Of a stretch of 28,667 nucleotides of DNA, positions 26,707 through 28,667 are shown piece by piece. This stretch comes from an uncultured Variovorax sp. Lineage in GTDB: Bacteria > Pseudomonadota > Gammaproteobacteria > Burkholderiales > Burkholderiaceae. Each line of letters opens with the position of its first letter. Positions within the stretch are counted from its first letter, which is position 1. The translations under genes were made by a program, and so were the position numbers. The stretch is from positions 1 to 28,667 of the forward strand of contig CAMLCW010000014.1 of NCBI GenBank assembly GCA_946478645.1, in the 5' to 3' direction. The notes beneath the pieces were generated by a model, which was not told the origin of the DNA, searched no databases, and saw only the letters and a program-made list of their open reading frames with translations.

Positions 26707-27828
26707 ATGTCCACCCCCTCCTTCCCCTCCCTCTTCCCGGGCATGCTGCTCGACGCGGCCGAGCGCTATGCCGAGGACCATGCCGGCGCGGCCGAACTGC
26801 CGGGCGACCCGGTGCGCGAACTCGGCTGGACCGCGACCTTGGTGCCCGAGGCTGCGGGCGGCGTCGGCGGCACGCTCGCCGACCTGGCGTCGATCGTCGA
26901 AGGGCTGGCCACGCATGGCCTGCACCTGCCGGTGGTCGAGACCTGCGCCGTGGCGCCGCTGCTGCTGCAGGCCGCCGCGCCCGAGGCCGCCCAGCGCTGG
27001 TGCGAGGCCGTGGCCGAAGGCAGCGCGCAGGTCGCGCCACTGGTCGCGCTGTCGTCCACGCCCGACGAGATCGCGGTGCGGGCACGCCACCTCGACATCG
27101 GCTACGAACTCGATGGCCGCGTGCACGGCGTCGACATCTCATTGCCGGCCACGCAGTGGCTGGTGCCGGCCGAGGTCGACGGCGAGGCGGCGATCTTCCT
27201 CGTCGATGCCGAGCGCATCGGCGCGCCCGCGGCACGCTACCGCACGATGGAAGGCCGGCGCGGCGCCGACTTCGCATTCGCGGGTCTCGCGCTGCCCGAG
27301 GCGGCCTGCCTCGCACGCGGCGATGCGGCGCGCGCCGCACTCGCGGCCGCCACCGATGCCGCGCTGCTGCTCACGGCCGCCGACACCGTGGCCGCGCTCG
27401 CGGCGCTGATCCGCCAGACCGTCGCGCACCTGAAGGAGCGGCGCCAGTTCGGCGTGGCGCTGTCGAGCTTCCAGGTGCTGCGCCACCGCACGGCCGACAT
27501 GTACGTGAAGTACCTCGGCGCCAAGGGCCTGGTGGTGCACTGCTTCCAGGCGCACGAACAGCAGGCTGCCGACCTGCGCCGCACGCTGCGCATCGCCAAG
27601 GTCTCGCTCGCCGAAACCGCGCGCCACTGCGCCGAGGCCGCGATCCAGATGCACGGCGGCATGGGCGTGAGCGAAGAGGTGCTCGCCACCCGGCTCGCGC
27701 AGCGCCTCATCGCCTCGGAGTTCCGCTATGGCGACCGCCTCTCGCATGCCGCGCACCTGCACCCGGTGCCGGCCGATGCGGCGGCACCTTCCCCTCTTTC
27801 CTCCAACCTCACCGGGAGTGCGCGATGA
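26707..27828 (+). CDS. Acyl-CoA dehydrogenase, small-subunit type (PimD-like)
   Basis: This 373-residue member of the acyl-CoA dehydrogenase family has a weakly conserved N-terminal and middle part (LGWTATLVPEAAGGVGGTLAD recognisable near 38-58) and no SEPGSGSD-like motif. The C-terminal helical domain is well kept: VAHLKERRQFGVALSSFQVL and AIQMHGGMGVSEEVLATRLA. This is the usual appearance of the small partner in alpha2beta2 acyl-CoA dehydrogenases, where one subunit carries most of the FAD site and the other completes it. On its own it would probably be inactive. Its stop overlaps the crotonase start (ATGA at 27825-27828), and the tail (PSPLSSNLTGSAR) is disordered. Confidence 0.88.
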   Translation: MSTPSFPSLFPGMLLDAAERYAEDHAGAAELPGDPVRELGWTATLVPEAAGGVGGTLADLASIVEGLATHGLHLPVVETCAVAPLLLQAAAPEAAQRWCEAVAEGSAQVAPLVALSSTPDEIAVRARHLDIGYELDGRVHGVDISLPATQWLVPAEVDGEAAIFLVDAERIGAPAARYRTMEGRRGADFAFAGLALPEAACLARGDAARAALAAATDAALLLTAADTVAALAALIRQTVAHLKERRQFGVALSSFQVLRHRTADMYVKYLGAKGLVVHCFQAHEQQAADLRRTLRIAKVSLAETARHCAEAAIQMHGGMGVSEEVLATRLAQRLIASEFRYGDRLSHAAHLHPVPADAAAPSPLSSNLTGSAR

Positions 27829-28586
27829 GCGTCAGCATTGAAGTCTCCGAATACGTCGCCGTCGTGCGGCTCGACAAGCCCCCTGTCAACGCGGTCGACC
27901 GCGAAACGCGGCGCCGCCTCATCGACGCCTTCGACGAGATCTCCGAACGCAGCGACGTGCGCGTGGCGATCCTCACCGGCACCGGCAAGCACTTCTGCGC
28001 CGGCGCCGACCTGAAGGACCGGCCCGACCCCGACAAGGCCGGCGACTTCCTCGGCCACAACCGCCTCACGCGCGAGACCGGCAACGCGATCCGCGAATGC
28101 GCCAAGCCGGTGATCGCCGCGGTCAACGGCCCGGCGCTCGGCGCCGGCTTCGGGCTCATGGCCGCCTGCGACATCTTCCTCGCGAGCGAGGACGCGACCT
28201 TCGCGATGCCCGAGATCAACGTGGGCCTGGCCGGCGGCGTCTCGATGCTGCGCACGATGGTGGGCCGCTCGTTCACGCGCCGAATGTTCTTCACCGGCAT
28301 GAAGGTGCCCGCCGCCGAGCTGTATCGCCGCGGCGTGATCGACGAGGTGATGCCCGCCGAGCAGCTGATGCCGCTCGCGATGGAGATCGCGCGCGACATC
28401 GCCTCGAAGGCGCCGCTCGCGATCGCCTATGCCAAGCAGGCCGCCAACATGATGGACCTGATGCCGCAGCGCGACGGCTACCGCTTCGAGCAGAACTTCA
28501 CCATGGCGCTCTCGAAGACCGAGGACGCGCAGGAGGCGCGCAAGGCGTTCCTCGAGAAGCGCGCACCCGTCTACAAGGGACGCTGA
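27825..28586 (+). CDS. Crotonase-family protein (enoyl-CoA hydratase/isomerase-like)
   Basis: This 253-residue protein has the crotonase fold: VRLDKPPVNAVDRETRRRLI, ILTGTGKHFCAGADLKD (first oxyanion-hole segment, about 45-65) and PVIAAVNGPALGAGFGLMAACDIFLA (second oxyanion-hole segment). The second catalytic acid position is kept in FAMPEINVGLAGG. The first is not: where classical enoyl-CoA hydratases have GGGCELA with Glu, this one has GAGFGLMA with Gly. It may therefore be an isomerase, a hydrolase, a C-C bond lyase or a variant hydratase rather than a simple hydratase. It is the last recognised gene of the monooxygenase operon and overlaps the preceding gene by four bases. Confidence 0.9.
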   Translation: MSVSIEVSEYVAVVRLDKPPVNAVDRETRRRLIDAFDEISERSDVRVAILTGTGKHFCAGADLKDRPDPDKAGDFLGHNRLTRETGNAIRECAKPVIAAVNGPALGAGFGLMAACDIFLASEDATFAMPEINVGLAGGVSMLRTMVGRSFTRRMFFTGMKVPAAELYRRGVIDEVMPAEQLMPLAMEIARDIASKAPLAIAYAKQAANMMDLMPQRDGYRFEQNFTMALSKTEDAQEARKAFLEKRAPVYKGR

Positions 28587-28621
28587 AATGGAACTGGGCA
28601 CCACGTTCAGCACGCCAGGCT

Positions 28622-28642
28622 CCTTCCCCCTCCGGGGGAAGG
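28622..28642. repeat. Short GC-rich hairpin repeat after the crotonase gene
   Basis: CCTTCCCCC-TCC-GGGGGAAGG is a perfect nine-pair stem with a three-base loop, followed by CTGGGATGGGGGC. It lies 36 bases after the crotonase stop. No T-run follows, so it is a REP-like dispersed element or RNA-end stabiliser rather than a clear intrinsic terminator. From memory, similar sequences recur in intergenic regions of Comamonadaceae genomes. Confidence 0.65.
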
Positions 28643-28667
28643 CTGGGATGGGGGCAGCCACGGCGCT

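Noticed and set aside
26362..27126. Minus-strand open frame opposite the acyl-CoA dehydrogenases
   Set aside because: Composition is that of an antisense shadow and both sense genes have family motifs.
28622..28642. Intrinsic terminator for the monooxygenase operon
   Set aside because: The stem is strong but no T-run follows on either side, so I list it as a repeat element instead.
28588..28667. Possible start of a further gene (MELGTTFSTPG) running off the window
   Set aside because: The frame runs straight through the hairpin repeat, has no ribosome binding site and shows nothing recognisable in the bases available.

Overview
The window is GC-rich DNA with dense coding on both strands and almost no intergenic space. 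Gene content and codon bias point to a beta-proteobacterium of the order Burkholderiales, most likely a Comamonadaceae member close to Variovorax. That placement is an inference from the fdsGBACD formate dehydrogenase operon, the czcICBA layout and a Bug-type solute-binding protein; no rRNA is present to confirm it. I found no tRNA, rRNA, CRISPR array, transposase or phage gene, and no gene-free stretch over 300 bases.

Layout. (1) 1-2982: the 3' end of a fecR-type anti-sigma gene, then a TonB-dependent siderophore receptor with an N-terminal signalling domain, forming the end of an iron-uptake unit. (2) 3064-4475: a VOC-fold protein and an APH-fold small-molecule kinase, translationally coupled. 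(3) 4484-11891: a ModE-like/periplasmic-binding-domain regulator divergent from fdsG-fdsB-fdsA-fdsC(fdhD)-fdsD, the cytosolic NAD+-dependent molybdenum formate dehydrogenase and its sulfurtransferase. A 109-base imperfect inverted repeat sits inside this operon between fdsB and fdsA. (4) 11870-18087, minus strand: czcI-czcC-czcB-czcA, a three-part divalent metal efflux pump with its small His/Cys-rich companion. It converges on, and overlaps, the end of fdsD. (5) 18159-19479, minus strand: a LprI-like periplasmic protein, a polytopic membrane protein and a small DUF1272-like Cys-rich protein. (6) 19616-22412: an SDR dehydrogenase, a Bug/TctC solute-binding protein and an SMP-30/gluconolactonase-like protein. 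(7) 22425-28586: a LysR regulator divergent from a five-gene operon encoding a luciferase-like flavin monooxygenase, a flavin reductase with a C-terminal FCD-like domain, two dissimilar acyl-CoA dehydrogenases and a crotonase-family protein.

How the genes work together. The formate operon feeds NADH from formate. The czc genes export Zn/Co/Cd-type cations from the cell. The last operon reads as a self-contained oxidative route: FMNH2 from the reductase feeds the monooxygenase, and the product is then processed as a CoA thioester by a probable heteromeric acyl-CoA dehydrogenase and a crotonase. Its substrate is not evident. The most unusual item is the flavin reductase fused to what looks like the ligand-binding domain of GntR/FadR regulators, which suggests a reductase whose activity is gated by a pathway metabolite.
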